DNA of 64,000 bases from JAEUNJ01 sp052035955 (lineage in GTDB: Bacteria > Pseudomonadota > Gammaproteobacteria > Burkholderiales > Rhodocyclaceae). The position numbers were made by a program, and so were the translations under genes. Location: NCBI GenBank assembly GCA_052035955.1, contig JBPOHD010000007.1, positions 61,919 through 125,918 of the forward strand. The letters run 5' to 3'. The notes beneath the pieces were generated by a model, which did no database searches, was not told the origin of the DNA, and worked only from the letters and a program-made list of their open reading frames with translations. Positions 23,862-31,126 of the stretch are shown in pieces (position 1 is the stretch's first letter; every line of letters begins with the position of its first letter).

Positions 23862-24542
23862 ATGGCCATCCGAGACTGGCCCGAGGAGGAGCGCCCCAGG
23901 GAGCGACTGCTGAAGCTCGGTCCTGAAGCACTGAGCCCGGCCGAGTTGCTCGCCATATTCCTGCGCGTCGGCGTTCCCGGGAAAAACGCCGTCGCCCTGG
24001 CGCGCGACCTCCTCGACACCTACGGCGGCAGCCTAGCGCGCCTGGCCGGTGCCTCGCCGGCCGAATTGGCGAGGCTTCCCGGACTGGGGCCCGCCAAGGC
24101 AACCCAGTTCGCCGCCGCCCTGGAGCTGGCCCGCCGGGCGCTGGCCGAGCCACTGCCGGTTCGGGACGTTCTGTCCTCGCCCATGCTCGTGCGCGACTGG
24201 TTGCGCCTGCGCCTTTCGTCCCTGCCCCACGAGGTATTCGTGGCGCTCTGGCTCGACTCCCAGAATCGCCTGCTGGGCCACGATGAACTCTTCCGTGGCA
24301 CCCTCACCCAGACCAGCGTCTATCCCCGGGAGGTCGTCAAGCGAGCCCTGGAGCGCAATGCCGCCGGGGTGATCCTGGCCCACAACCATCCATCCGGGAT
24401 AGCGGAGCCCTCAAAGGCGGACGAACTGTTGACCCGAACCCTCAAGCAGGCCCTGTCGCTGGTCGACATCAAGGTACTGGACCACTTCATCGTCGCCGGC
24501 CAGGCCATGCCTCTGTCGTTTTCAGAACGCGGACTGCTGTAA
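23862..24542 (+). CDS. radC: RadC-family JAB/MPN domain protein
   Basis: A 226-residue protein with an N-terminal helix-hairpin-helix region (LARLPGLGPAKATQFAAALELARRA) and a C-terminal JAB1/MPN metal-binding domain with the HNHPSG motif and the trailing Asp (SLVDIKVLDH). RadC was once thought to be a DNA repair protein; its true function is unsettled. It lies divergent from coaBC, a widely conserved context. The start follows CGGAGG. Confidence 0.95.
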   Translation: MAIRDWPEEERPRERLLKLGPEALSPAELLAIFLRVGVPGKNAVALARDLLDTYGGSLARLAGASPAELARLPGLGPAKATQFAAALELARRALAEPLPVRDVLSSPMLVRDWLRLRLSSLPHEVFVALWLDSQNRLLGHDELFRGTLTQTSVYPREVVKRALERNAAGVILAHNHPSGIAEPSKADELLTRTLKQALSLVDIKVLDHFIVAGQAMPLSFSERGLL

Positions 24543-24640
24543 CCCCCGATGTTGTCGCTGCGCCATCGACGGGATCTCCCGCGCGGGCGGCCATCCGGCC
24601 GGCGCACGATAACGCTGGGTCCCCATCCCCGGCGGCCAAA

Positions 24641-24690
24641 CGTGACTTTGATCACACCTTGGCAGGGCCATTAGTCCGAACGGATCATTG
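24641..24690 (+). promoter_or_regulatory. Composite PEP-CTERM control module 1 (CRP-like site + palindrome)
   Basis: CGTGA-N6-TCACA at 24641-24656 fits the CRP/FNR-family inverted repeat. After 14 bases comes TTAGTCCGAACGGATCATTG (24671-24690), with one arm base changed from the palindrome. The TTG at its end could be the -35 (TTGCAC), with TACCGT 17 bases further as a weak -10. The module ends 89 bases before the start at 24780. The same layout recurs at 25602 and 26521. Confidence 0.65.
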
Positions 24691-24779
24691 CACGGACGAC
24701 ACTCCAGAACTACCGTGGCATCGTAGTCGAAATTCAGGAACCCGAAGACCAGTCCTGGCCACCACCCAAGGAGATTTGC

Positions 24780-25454
24780 ATGAACGCTCGGAAGATCACC
24801 CAGACTGCCGTTGCCGTCGCCGTTGTCACCGCCTTCGCCGCTCCGGCCATGGCCGACACCGTCAAGCTGACGGACTTTGCATTCACCCCGGCGAAGCCGC
24901 TGAGCGTGAGCATCACGACGCCGGCCAAGACTTACAGTGGGTCGGCGGGCGAGTTCGTCGGCACCCTGAATGGCAACTCGTTCCAGACCTACTGCACCGA
25001 CCTGTTCCAGAGTTTCAGCCTGGGCACCACCTACACGGACTACACGGTGGTAAACGGAGTCACCGCCTGGGGCGCCGCCAAGTCGCTGGATTTGGATCGC
25101 GCGGTCTCGAACTTCATGGCCTTTGGCACTCCGCACAATGCCGCCGAATCGGCAGCCGCGCAGGCCATCATCTGGGAAATCATCTACGAAACGCCTTCCA
25201 CGTCCTACGATCTCGCCACCGGCAATTTCAAGGCCAGCAGCAGCGACGGCGCGACGCAGGGATTGCTGAGCGGCATCAACTGGGCCGCCCTGCCAGCGAC
25301 TGCGGTGAAGTACCACGTGGATCAGCTCTACAGCCGCTCGCACCAGGACTTCCTCGTCATCACGGCGGTTCCTGAGCCGGAAACCTATGCCATGATGCTG
25401 GCGGGCCTTGGGTTGATGGGGGTGATCGGCCGCCGCCGCGCACGTATTGCCTGA
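24780..25454 (+). CDS. PEP-CTERM protein, tandem paralogue 1
   Basis: A 224-residue exported protein: signal peptide to about residue 25 (FAAPAMA), a mature domain of about 170 residues, and a PEP-CTERM tail (VPEPETYAMMLAGLGLMG, then RRRAR). It is homologous throughout to the next two genes. Shared blocks are DTVKLTDFAFTPA, GNSFQTYCTDLFQSF, AWGAAKS, QAIIWEIIYE and VDQLYSRSHQDF. There is exactly one cysteine (C72), followed 56 residues later by Q128. That Cys/Gln pattern recalls thioester-domain surface proteins (hypothesis only). Exosortase processing is inferred from the tail. Confidence 0.85.
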   Translation: MNARKITQTAVAVAVVTAFAAPAMADTVKLTDFAFTPAKPLSVSITTPAKTYSGSAGEFVGTLNGNSFQTYCTDLFQSFSLGTTYTDYTVVNGVTAWGAAKSLDLDRAVSNFMAFGTPHNAAESAAAQAIIWEIIYETPSTSYDLATGNFKASSSDGATQGLLSGINWAALPATAVKYHVDQLYSRSHQDFLVITAVPEPETYAMMLAGLGLMGVIGRRRARIA

Positions 25455-25473
25455 TCCGCACCACTCCATCGGG

Positions 25474-25505
25474 AAAGCCGGCAATTGCCGGCTTTTTCGT
25501 TTTTT
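25474..25505 (+). terminator. Terminator after PEP-CTERM paralogue 1
   Basis: AAAGCCGGCAA and TTGCCGGCTTT form a perfect palindrome followed by TTCGTTTTTTC. It shows that the three paralogues are separate transcription units. Confidence 0.85.
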
Positions 25506-25601
25506 CGCTTGTGCATTTCGCGCCCTTTCCTGGGCAACCACGTCCGGTGCGGCGAGCGCCCGCAACCGCATTTGCATCCCCACCGGAGGTCCGCGGTCAA
25601 A

Positions 25602-25677
25602 CGTGATGCAGGTCACGGGAACAGGCCGCGATTAGTCCGAACGGACCATTGTCGCCAGTGGACTCGCCTTGTATCGT
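25602..25677 (+). promoter_or_regulatory. Composite PEP-CTERM control module 2 with promoter
   Basis: CGTGA-N6-TCACG at 25602-25617, a 14-base gap, then TTAGTCCGAACGGACCATTG at 25632-25651. TTGTCG (25649-25654) and TATCGT (25672-25677) at 17-base spacing form the best promoter of the three copies. The palindrome centre falls near -43 and the CRP-like centre near -74 from the predicted start site. That fits an activator at -74 and a second factor touching the -35 (inference). Confidence 0.68.
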
Positions 25678-25741
25678 TCAGCCGTGAGAACAAGGAATCA
25701 ATGCTTTTCTCATAAATCCCACCTTTCGAAAGGAATTACGA

Positions 25742-26404
25742 ATGAAACTGCAATCCATCGTCAAGGGCATCGCTGCGGCAGCCGTTGCGACCGCCTTCGC
25801 CGGCCCCGCCATGGCCGACACGGTCAAGCTGACCAACTTTGCCTTCACCCCCGCCAAGTCGATTTCCGTCAGCACGCCCTCCTACACGGGCTCCGCGGGC
25901 GAATTCGTCGGCTTCCTGAACGGCAACTCGTTCGCGACCTTCTGCACCGATCTCGCCCAGACCTTCTTCTTCAACACCACTTACAACGACTACTCGGTCG
26001 TCGATGGCGATACCGCCTGGGGTACCGCGAAGTCCCGGTCCCTGGACAAGGCAGTTTCCTACATGCTGGCCGCCGGCGGCCCCACCAACGCGAGCAACTC
26101 CGCCGCCTACCAGGCGATGGTCTGGGAAGTCCTCTACGAGACCAGCGGCACCTTCAGCTTCACCGGTGGGACGTTCACCGCGTCCAGCGGCGACGCCGCC
26201 GCGCAGACCGCCCTGAACGGCATCAACTGGGGATCCATCGCCGGGCAGGCCGTAACCCACAACGTGGACCAGTTGTACAGCCGCTCGCATCAGGACTTCA
26301 TGGTCTACGCGCCGGTCCCGGAGCCCGAGACCTATGCCATGATGCTGGCTGGCCTGGGTCTCATGGGCGCCGTGGCCCGCCGCCGCACGCGCATCGCCGC
26401 CTGA
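25742..26404 (+). CDS. PEP-CTERM protein, tandem paralogue 2
   Basis: A 220-residue homologue of its two neighbours, with a signal peptide (to about residue 25), a mature domain and a C-terminal VPEPETYAMMLAGLGLMG tail with RRRTR. The only cysteine is C68 in FCTDLAQTF, and Q124 lies 56 residues on (AAYQAMVWEVLYE). Compared with paralogue 1, the region near residues 42-50 is shorter and the SFTGGTF segment differs, so the copies have diverged but kept the core. The start follows a ribosome site, CGAAAGGAA. Confidence 0.85.
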   Translation: MKLQSIVKGIAAAAVATAFAGPAMADTVKLTNFAFTPAKSISVSTPSYTGSAGEFVGFLNGNSFATFCTDLAQTFFFNTTYNDYSVVDGDTAWGTAKSRSLDKAVSYMLAAGGPTNASNSAAYQAMVWEVLYETSGTFSFTGGTFTASSGDAAAQTALNGINWGSIAGQAVTHNVDQLYSRSHQDFMVYAPVPEPETYAMMLAGLGLMGAVARRRTRIAA

Positions 26405-26432
26405 CACCCGGAAAGTCGCACCCTGGAAGCAC

Positions 26433-26460
26433 GGGCCGGCGAAATGCCGGCCCTTTTTTC
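26433..26460 (+). terminator. Terminator after PEP-CTERM paralogue 2
   Basis: GGGCCGGC (26433-26440) pairs with GCCGGCCC (26446-26453) across a 5-base loop and runs into six T residues. Confidence 0.87.
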
Positions 26461-26520
26461 TTGCCCATCTCCCATGACCGGGATCAGCGCCCCCCATCCG
26501 GACCCGGACCTTGGTCCGGT

Positions 26521-26594
26521 CGTGACTTTTCTCACGCTTATCCGAGTCCGTTAGTCCGAACGGACCATTGTTGCCGGGCCCTGATCCTTGTTAT
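26521..26594 (+). promoter_or_regulatory. Composite PEP-CTERM control module 3 with promoter
   Basis: CGTGA-N6-TCACG at 26521-26536, a 14-base gap, then TTAGTCCGAACGGACCATTG at 26551-26570. Downstream, TTGTTG (26568-26573) and TATGTT (near 26592) are about 18 bases apart. Spacing between the two motifs is identical in all three modules. Confidence 0.67.
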
Positions 26595-26662
26595 GTTGGG
26601 TCCATGGGAAAGGTTTCAGTGATTCGTTTCTCATTCTTCCAACTTCTCTAGAGGTGCACTCC

Positions 26663-27328
26663 ATGGAATTCAAATCGATCGCCAAGAGCATCGCCGCCGT
26701 TGCCGTGACGGCGGCCTTCGCCACTCCCGCTCTGGCCGACACGGTCAAGCTGACGGGCTTCACCTTTGCGCCTGCGGAGTCGGTGTCAGTCAGCACGCCG
26801 TCGTACACGGGCCAGGCGGGCCAGTTCTCCGGTTTCCTGAACGGCAACTCCTTCGTCACCTATTGCACGGATCTGAGCCAGTCCTTCAGTTTCAACACCA
26901 CCTACACGGATTACACGGTAGTCGACGGAGTCGCCGCCTGGGGTGCCACCAAATCCCTGTATCTGGATCGATTGATTTCGACCGCCCTAGCCAGTGGGGT
27001 GCCGGCCAACGCAGCGCAGTCGGCGGCAGTACAGGCCGCCATCTGGGAAGTCATCTACGAGTCGCCGTCCAATGCCTACGACCTGAGCACCGGCAACTTC
27101 GTGGCCACCAGCAGCGACGGCACCACCCAGGGCTTGTTGAACACAGTGAATTGGGCCGGCATTGGCTCGGCCGCCGTGACCCACAACGTCGACCAACTTT
27201 ACAGCCGCAGCCACCAGGATTTCCTGGTGATCACCGCGGTGCCGGAGCCCGAGACCTATGCCATGATGCTGGCCGGCCTGGGCCTGATGGGCGCGGTTGC
27301 CCGTCGTCGCAGCCGCATCGGCGCCTGA
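26663..27328 (+). CDS. PEP-CTERM protein, tandem paralogue 3
   Basis: A 221-residue third paralogue. The ATG at 26663 gives a signal peptide (SIAAVAVTAAFATPALA) that aligns with the other two; the longer frame from 26588 would bury it. Single cysteine C68 (TYCTDLSQSF), Q124 in AAVQAAIWEVIYE, then VDQLYSRSHQDFLVITAVPEPE and the PEP-CTERM helix. The mature sequence is closest to paralogue 1 after residue 120 and to paralogue 2 before it, as expected from duplication with some gene conversion (impression by eye). Confidence 0.85.
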   Translation: MEFKSIAKSIAAVAVTAAFATPALADTVKLTGFTFAPAESVSVSTPSYTGQAGQFSGFLNGNSFVTYCTDLSQSFSFNTTYTDYTVVDGVAAWGATKSLYLDRLISTALASGVPANAAQSAAVQAAIWEVIYESPSNAYDLSTGNFVATSSDGTTQGLLNTVNWAGIGSAAVTHNVDQLYSRSHQDFLVITAVPEPETYAMMLAGLGLMGAVARRRSRIGA

Positions 27329-27359
27329 AGTCCGCGGAAAGTCTCCTGGTTTGTTTGGA

Positions 27360-27387
27360 GGGCCGGCATCACGCCGGCCCTTTTTTC
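27360..27387 (+). terminator. Terminator after PEP-CTERM paralogue 3
   Basis: GGGCCGGC (27360-27367) pairs with GCCGGCCC (27373-27380) across ATCAC and is followed by six T residues. It is nearly identical to the terminator of paralogue 2, so the duplicated unit includes the terminator. Confidence 0.87.
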
Positions 27388-27425
27388 TTGGCCCCCTGGC
27401 GCCTTCGATTGCCGGGAAAAACCAT

Positions 27426-27455
27426 TTGCGAACCGCCCGGCGTTTCGCCTATAAT
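27426..27455 (+). promoter_or_regulatory. Promoter of rpmB-rpmG
   Basis: TTGCGA at 27426-27431 and a perfect TATAAT at 27450-27455 are 18 bases apart, 54 bases before the rpmB start. A strong promoter, as expected for ribosomal protein genes. Confidence 0.75.
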
Positions 27456-27509
27456 GCTCGGCTTCGCTGAATCGAAGTGTCCAACGAATTCCGACTGGAG
27501 AGCATGATC

Positions 27510-27746
27510 ATGTCCCGTGTCTGCCAAGTGACGGGGAAGGCGCCGATGGTAGGGAACAACGTTTCCCACGCCAACAACAAGACCAAGCGTCGCTACCTGC
27601 CCAACCTGCAAAACCGCCGTTTCTGGGTCGAGTCCGAGAACCGCTGGGTGCGCCTGCGCGTTTCCAATGCCGGGCTTCGCACGATCGACAAGAAGGGCAT
27701 CGACGTCGTCCTCGCCGAGCTGCGTACCCGCGGCGAAGCGGTCTAA
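27510..27746 (+). CDS. rpmB: 50S ribosomal protein L28
   Basis: A 78-residue L28, matching the family from MSRVCQVTGKAPMVGNNVSHA through NLQNRRFWVESENRWVRLRVS to the basic/acidic C-terminus. The usual start is the ATG at 27510; the in-frame upstream codons are not part of L28. Cotranscribed with rpmG, the common proteobacterial order. Confidence 0.97.
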   Translation: MSRVCQVTGKAPMVGNNVSHANNKTKRRYLPNLQNRRFWVESENRWVRLRVSNAGLRTIDKKGIDVVLAELRTRGEAV

Positions 27747-27760
27747 GCCGGAGAACCATA

Positions 27761-27928
27761 ATGGCCAAAGGCATCCGTGAGAAGATCAAGCTCGAATCGA
27801 CGGCCGGCACCGGCCATTTCTACACGACGTCCAAGAACAAGCGGACGACGCCGGAGAAGCTCGAGTTCATGAAGTACGATCCGAAGGCCCGCAAGCACGT
27901 GGCCTACAAGGAAGTCAAGCTGAAGTAA
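27761..27928 (+). CDS. rpmG: 50S ribosomal protein L33
   Basis: A 55-residue L33 (MAKGIREKIKLESTAGTGHF, TTPEKLEFMKYDPKARKHV) with no cysteines, so it is the zinc-independent form. It follows rpmB by 14 bases. Confidence 0.96.
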   Translation: MAKGIREKIKLESTAGTGHFYTTSKNKRTTPEKLEFMKYDPKARKHVAYKEVKLK

Positions 27929-27964
27929 GCGACCACCCGTCGTACTCGCAGCATCAAAATGGAC

Positions 27965-27993
27965 AGACCCGCCGATGGCGGGTCTTGTTCTTT
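27965..27993 (+). terminator. Terminator of rpmB-rpmG
   Basis: AGACCCGCC and GGCGGGTCT form a 9-bp stem with a GAT loop followed by TGTTCTTT, 36 bases after rpmG. The convergent desaturase gene ends nearby at 28034. Confidence 0.8.
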
Positions 27994-28033
27994 CAGCGTT
28001 GCGGTTTCCAGCCTTGCCCTTGCGCCACACCCC

Positions 28034-29206
28034 TCAGATCGCGTAGCTGCGCAGGCGCATCGAAAACTCCTCCAGTTGCCGGATGCCGCTTTCCTCGGCA
28101 CGCCGGACCCAGTCCTGCAACTGCCTGACCAATTGCTCATGGCTGGCCGCCGAGCGGGCCCACAGGCCCTCGAGTTCCTCGCGCATCGCCACCAGCTTGG
28201 CGAGGCACTCGCTGCGCTCGAGCAGGGGCTGGACCTCGGCCCGGACCGGCGCCGGGACGACATCTCCGTCGGCCTTGAGCAGGCGCTTGACGAGGCGACC
28301 CTGCCGCGCATCGACCTTCATGCGCTCGAACTCCTCTGCCGCCGCCTGACGCGCGGACCTGAGGTAACGGGACAGCACATCGTAGCGATAGGTGATCACG
28401 GCCTGCAGCGTTTCCACGTCCACCGTCTCGCGGAACCGGCCGAATCGAGCCCTGGGGGCGACCTTCTTCACCCTCGCCTGGCCCAGCATCTCCAGCAGCC
28501 GGATATACAGCCAGCCGATATCGAATTCGTACCACTTGTTCGAGAGCCTTGCGGAGGTCGCATAGGCGTGGTGGTTGTTGTGAAGTTCCTCGCCGCCGAC
28601 CAGGATTCCCCAGGGCAGGATGTTCGTGGAGGCGTCCCGGCAAGCGAAACTTCGATACCCCCAGTAATGGCCTAAGCCGTTGATGACGCCTGCCGCCCAA
28701 AACGGTATCCAGACCATCTGCACCAACCAGATCGAAGCACCCGGTACGGTTCCGAAGAGGGCGAGGTCGATGCCCAGCATCACGAGGATGCCGGCCTTGT
28801 GAAACGGCGTGTAGACACGCCTTTCCAGCCAGTCGTCGGGCGTCCCGTGGCCGTAGCGCTCGAGTGTCTCCCGGTTGTATGACTCCTTCACGTAGAGGAA
28901 TACTCCACCCCACAGGACGCGGTTGAGGCCAAGGACCTGCGGGCTATGGGGATCCTCCGGCGTCTCGCATTTGGCGTGGTGCTTGCGGTGGATCGCCGCC
29001 CATTCCCGGGTGATCATGCCGGTGGTGAGCCAAAGCCAGAGGCGGAAGAAATGGGAGGGGACGGGGCCCAGGTCGAGCGCCCGGTGGGCCTGGTGGCGGT
29101 GCAGGAAGATCGTCACCCCGGCGATGGTGACGTGGGTCAGGCCGAGGGTGACGGCCACATAGCCCCACCAGGGCATTTCGATCAACCCGGGCATCATGGC
29201 GTGCAT
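28034..29206 (-). CDS. Acyl-CoA/fatty acid desaturase with C-terminal helical extension
   Basis: A 390-residue membrane di-iron desaturase. The three histidine boxes are present: HRHQAHR near 36-42, HRKHH at 73-77 and HNNHH near residue 209. Hydrophobic helices flank them. Such enzymes put a double bond (often delta-9) into acyl-CoA or acyl-lipid chains to adjust membrane fluidity. The last 130 residues or so are charged and helical, without a known domain. The exact start is uncertain: MHAMMPG has three nearby Met codons and no strong ribosome site. Confidence 0.88.
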   Translation of the reverse strand: MHAMMPGLIEMPWWGYVAVTLGLTHVTIAGVTIFLHRHQAHRALDLGPVPSHFFRLWLWLTTGMITREWAAIHRKHHAKCETPEDPHSPQVLGLNRVLWGGVFLYVKESYNRETLERYGHGTPDDWLERRVYTPFHKAGILVMLGIDLALFGTVPGASIWLVQMVWIPFWAAGVINGLGHYWGYRSFACRDASTNILPWGILVGGEELHNNHHAYATSARLSNKWYEFDIGWLYIRLLEMLGQARVKKVAPRARFGRFRETVDVETLQAVITYRYDVLSRYLRSARQAAAEEFERMKVDARQGRLVKRLLKADGDVVPAPVRAEVQPLLERSECLAKLVAMREELEGLWARSAASHEQLVRQLQDWVRRAEESGIRQLEEFSMRLRSYAI

Positions 29207-29288
29207 CTTGGGAAGCTGCCTTTCGTAATGGGAATCGCCCGATTCTACGTGAAGCCCCCGGCCAGGCAACCGCGCGCACGCTGCGGTT

Positions 29289-30557
29289 TCAGGCCGTTTT
29301 CGCAGACCCCAGCAGGCGCACCTCCCGCTGCGGGAAGGGGATCTCGATGCCCTCGGCCTGGAAGGCCCGCCAGACCGCCAGATTGACATCGGAGCGCAGG
29401 GGACCCGAACCGGCCTGGGGATCCGCGATCCACAACCCCAGTTCCAGGTTGATGCCGGAGTCCGCGAAGGCCAGCACCAGCGCTGCCGGCGGCGGATCGG
29501 CCAATACCCTGGGCTGCAGTCGCGCCGCCTCGACCAGGATGGCCATCGCCCGGTCCAGGTCGGTGCCGTAGGCCACCTGGAAGGGCAGCGCCAGCCTCAC
29601 TTTCGGGTCGGTATAGGATTCGTTCAGCACCACGCTGCCGACCAGCACCTCGTTGGGGATGATGGCCTCGATCCCCGTCGATGCCCTGACCACCGTATAG
29701 CGGGTGGTGATGCGGCTCACCTGGCCTTTCTCTTGTCCGACCGCGATCACGTCGCCTATGCGGATGGACCTGTCGAGCAGGATGATGAAACCGGAAACAT
29801 AGTTGCTGGCGATCTTCTGGAGGCCCAGCCCCAGGCCGACCCCGAGGGCGCCACCGAACACCGACAGCGTGGTCAGATCGATGCCTACCAGGGGGAGCGC
29901 CACCAACACCGCGACCATCAGCAACACCGCCTTGGCCAGCCGGGAGAGCACGACCCTCACGTTGGAATCCAGCCCCTCGGCGGCCATCAGCCGGTTTTCG
30001 ACCGCGCCACCTATCCACAGCGCCAGCAGCAAGGTGACCACCACAGTGCCGGCGCCCTGGATCAGCATCCAGAGGTCCACCCTCTGCTTGCCGACCGCGA
30101 AATGCACGTCTTCCAGAATTCCGATCACCTCCGGCAGCAGGCCCGTGATGTGGAGGGCCACGACGCCCCAGGCGGAGAAAGCAAAGACGCGTTCGAAGGA
30201 GGCGAGCCAGCCCGCCCTGCCGAATGCATAACGGATGACGAAGAACACGATCCGGATGACGAGCAGGGAGACCAGCAGCGGCAGTGCCAGTTTCAGCAGA
30301 TTGACGTGCATCCACGGTTTCATCAGACCCCTGGCGAGGACCACCAGCGCCAGAGCCGTCGCCGGGAAGGCGATCCGCGACAGTCCTCGCTGGCCCAGGC
30401 GCCAGACGCCATCCCTGGCCGGACCGCTCGGCAATCGCTTGTGGACCATCCATGCCACGGCCAGGCATGCCGCCAGAACAAGGACCTGCCAGACGATTTC
30501 CGGCTGCTGAAGGTCGAACCACAACTCCTTGAGCAGCATGCCGAACTCGCCTTTCAT
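29289..30557 (-). CDS. MscS-family mechanosensitive channel
   Basis: A 422-residue membrane protein with about five hydrophobic helices, then the MscS pore-lining helix and beta domain (LSVFGGALGVGLGLGLQKIASNYVSGFIILLDRSIRIGDVI), which is diagnostic. The C-terminal part (about residues 325-415) is the MscS alpha/beta cage region. It acts as a pressure-release valve or small-solute channel. The start overlaps the PLD-like gene by four bases. A Met at residue 7 is an alternative start. Confidence 0.92.
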   Translation of the reverse strand: MKGEFGMLLKELWFDLQQPEIVWQVLVLAACLAVAWMVHKRLPSGPARDGVWRLGQRGLSRIAFPATALALVVLARGLMKPWMHVNLLKLALPLLVSLLVIRIVFFVIRYAFGRAGWLASFERVFAFSAWGVVALHITGLLPEVIGILEDVHFAVGKQRVDLWMLIQGAGTVVVTLLLALWIGGAVENRLMAAEGLDSNVRVVLSRLAKAVLLMVAVLVALPLVGIDLTTLSVFGGALGVGLGLGLQKIASNYVSGFIILLDRSIRIGDVIAVGQEKGQVSRITTRYTVVRASTGIEAIIPNEVLVGSVVLNESYTDPKVRLALPFQVAYGTDLDRAMAILVEAARLQPRVLADPPPAALVLAFADSGINLELGLWIADPQAGSGPLRSDVNLAVWRAFQAEGIEIPFPQREVRLLGSAKTA

Positions 30558-31126
30558 CGGGTACCTCCCTCGACGACCCGGGCATAGGGCAGCGCCTCGT
30601 CGCGATGGCGGACCCAGTTGCGCAGGTAAGCGCCGGCAACGGCGCGTGCGCCCCGCAGCAGCAGCAGGTTTTCGGCATTCCGGGCCTGGGCCGCAAAACT
30701 GTAGTTGTAGCTTCCGGTCACCACGATGGGCTCGCCTTCCTCGACGTCGATCAGCACGATTTTATTGTGGGCCGCCGCGTACCGGCCCTCGAGGCGCACA
30801 TCGAATCCCTCGGCATGGAGTTGCGGCACCAGGCTGCTGTCGCCCCGCGTCGCCATCTCCAGGTCGGCGAGCACCTCGACCGCGACCCCTCTCGCGCGGG
30901 CATCCGCCAACGCCCGGACGAAATTGCGGCTGGTGATCAGGTAAGCCTGGACCCGGATGCTGCGCCGGGCCTGGCGGAGGGCCCTGAGGAGCGCCCCTTC
31001 TGCATCGTCCCAAGGCGTGAAATAGGCTTCGACGCTGCCTTCCGCGGGCCACGGCCCGGCAGGCAGCGCCATAGACGGAAACGCAGACAGCGCCGCCAGC
31101 AATGCGCCGGTGACGACCCGCCTCAT
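30554..31126 (-). CDS. Exported single-HKD phospholipase D-like protein
   Basis: A 190-residue protein with a signal peptide (TGALLAALSAFPSMALPAG) and one HKD motif, HNKIVLID, followed by GSYNYSFAAQARNAEN. A single HKD motif is typical of Nuc-like nucleases and small PLD enzymes, which work as dimers. Substrate (DNA or phospholipid) cannot be told. The ATG at 31126 overlaps the RsmB-like stop by four bases, indicating one operon. Confidence 0.87.
   Translation of the reverse strand: MRRVVTGALLAALSAFPSMALPAGPWPAEGSVEAYFTPWDDAEGALLRALRQARRSIRVQAYLITSRNFVRALADARARGVAVEVLADLEMATRGDSSLVPQLHAEGFDVRLEGRYAAAHNKIVLIDVEEGEPIVVTGSYNYSFAAQARNAENLLLLRGARAVAGAYLRNWVRHRDEALPYARVVEGGTR

Noticed and set aside
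24659..24690. Sigma-54 (-24/-12) promoter for the PEP-CTERM genes
   Set aside because: PEP-CTERM genes in some relatives are known to depend on RpoN, so GG-N10-GC was looked for in all three upstream regions. No copy was conserved; sigma-70-like elements fit better.
24780..27328. CRISPR-like or mobile-element origin for the repeated 24.6-27.4 kb region
   Set aside because: The repetition comes from three paralogous genes with their own promoters and terminators; there are no short direct repeats with unique spacers, terminal inverted repeats or transposase genes.
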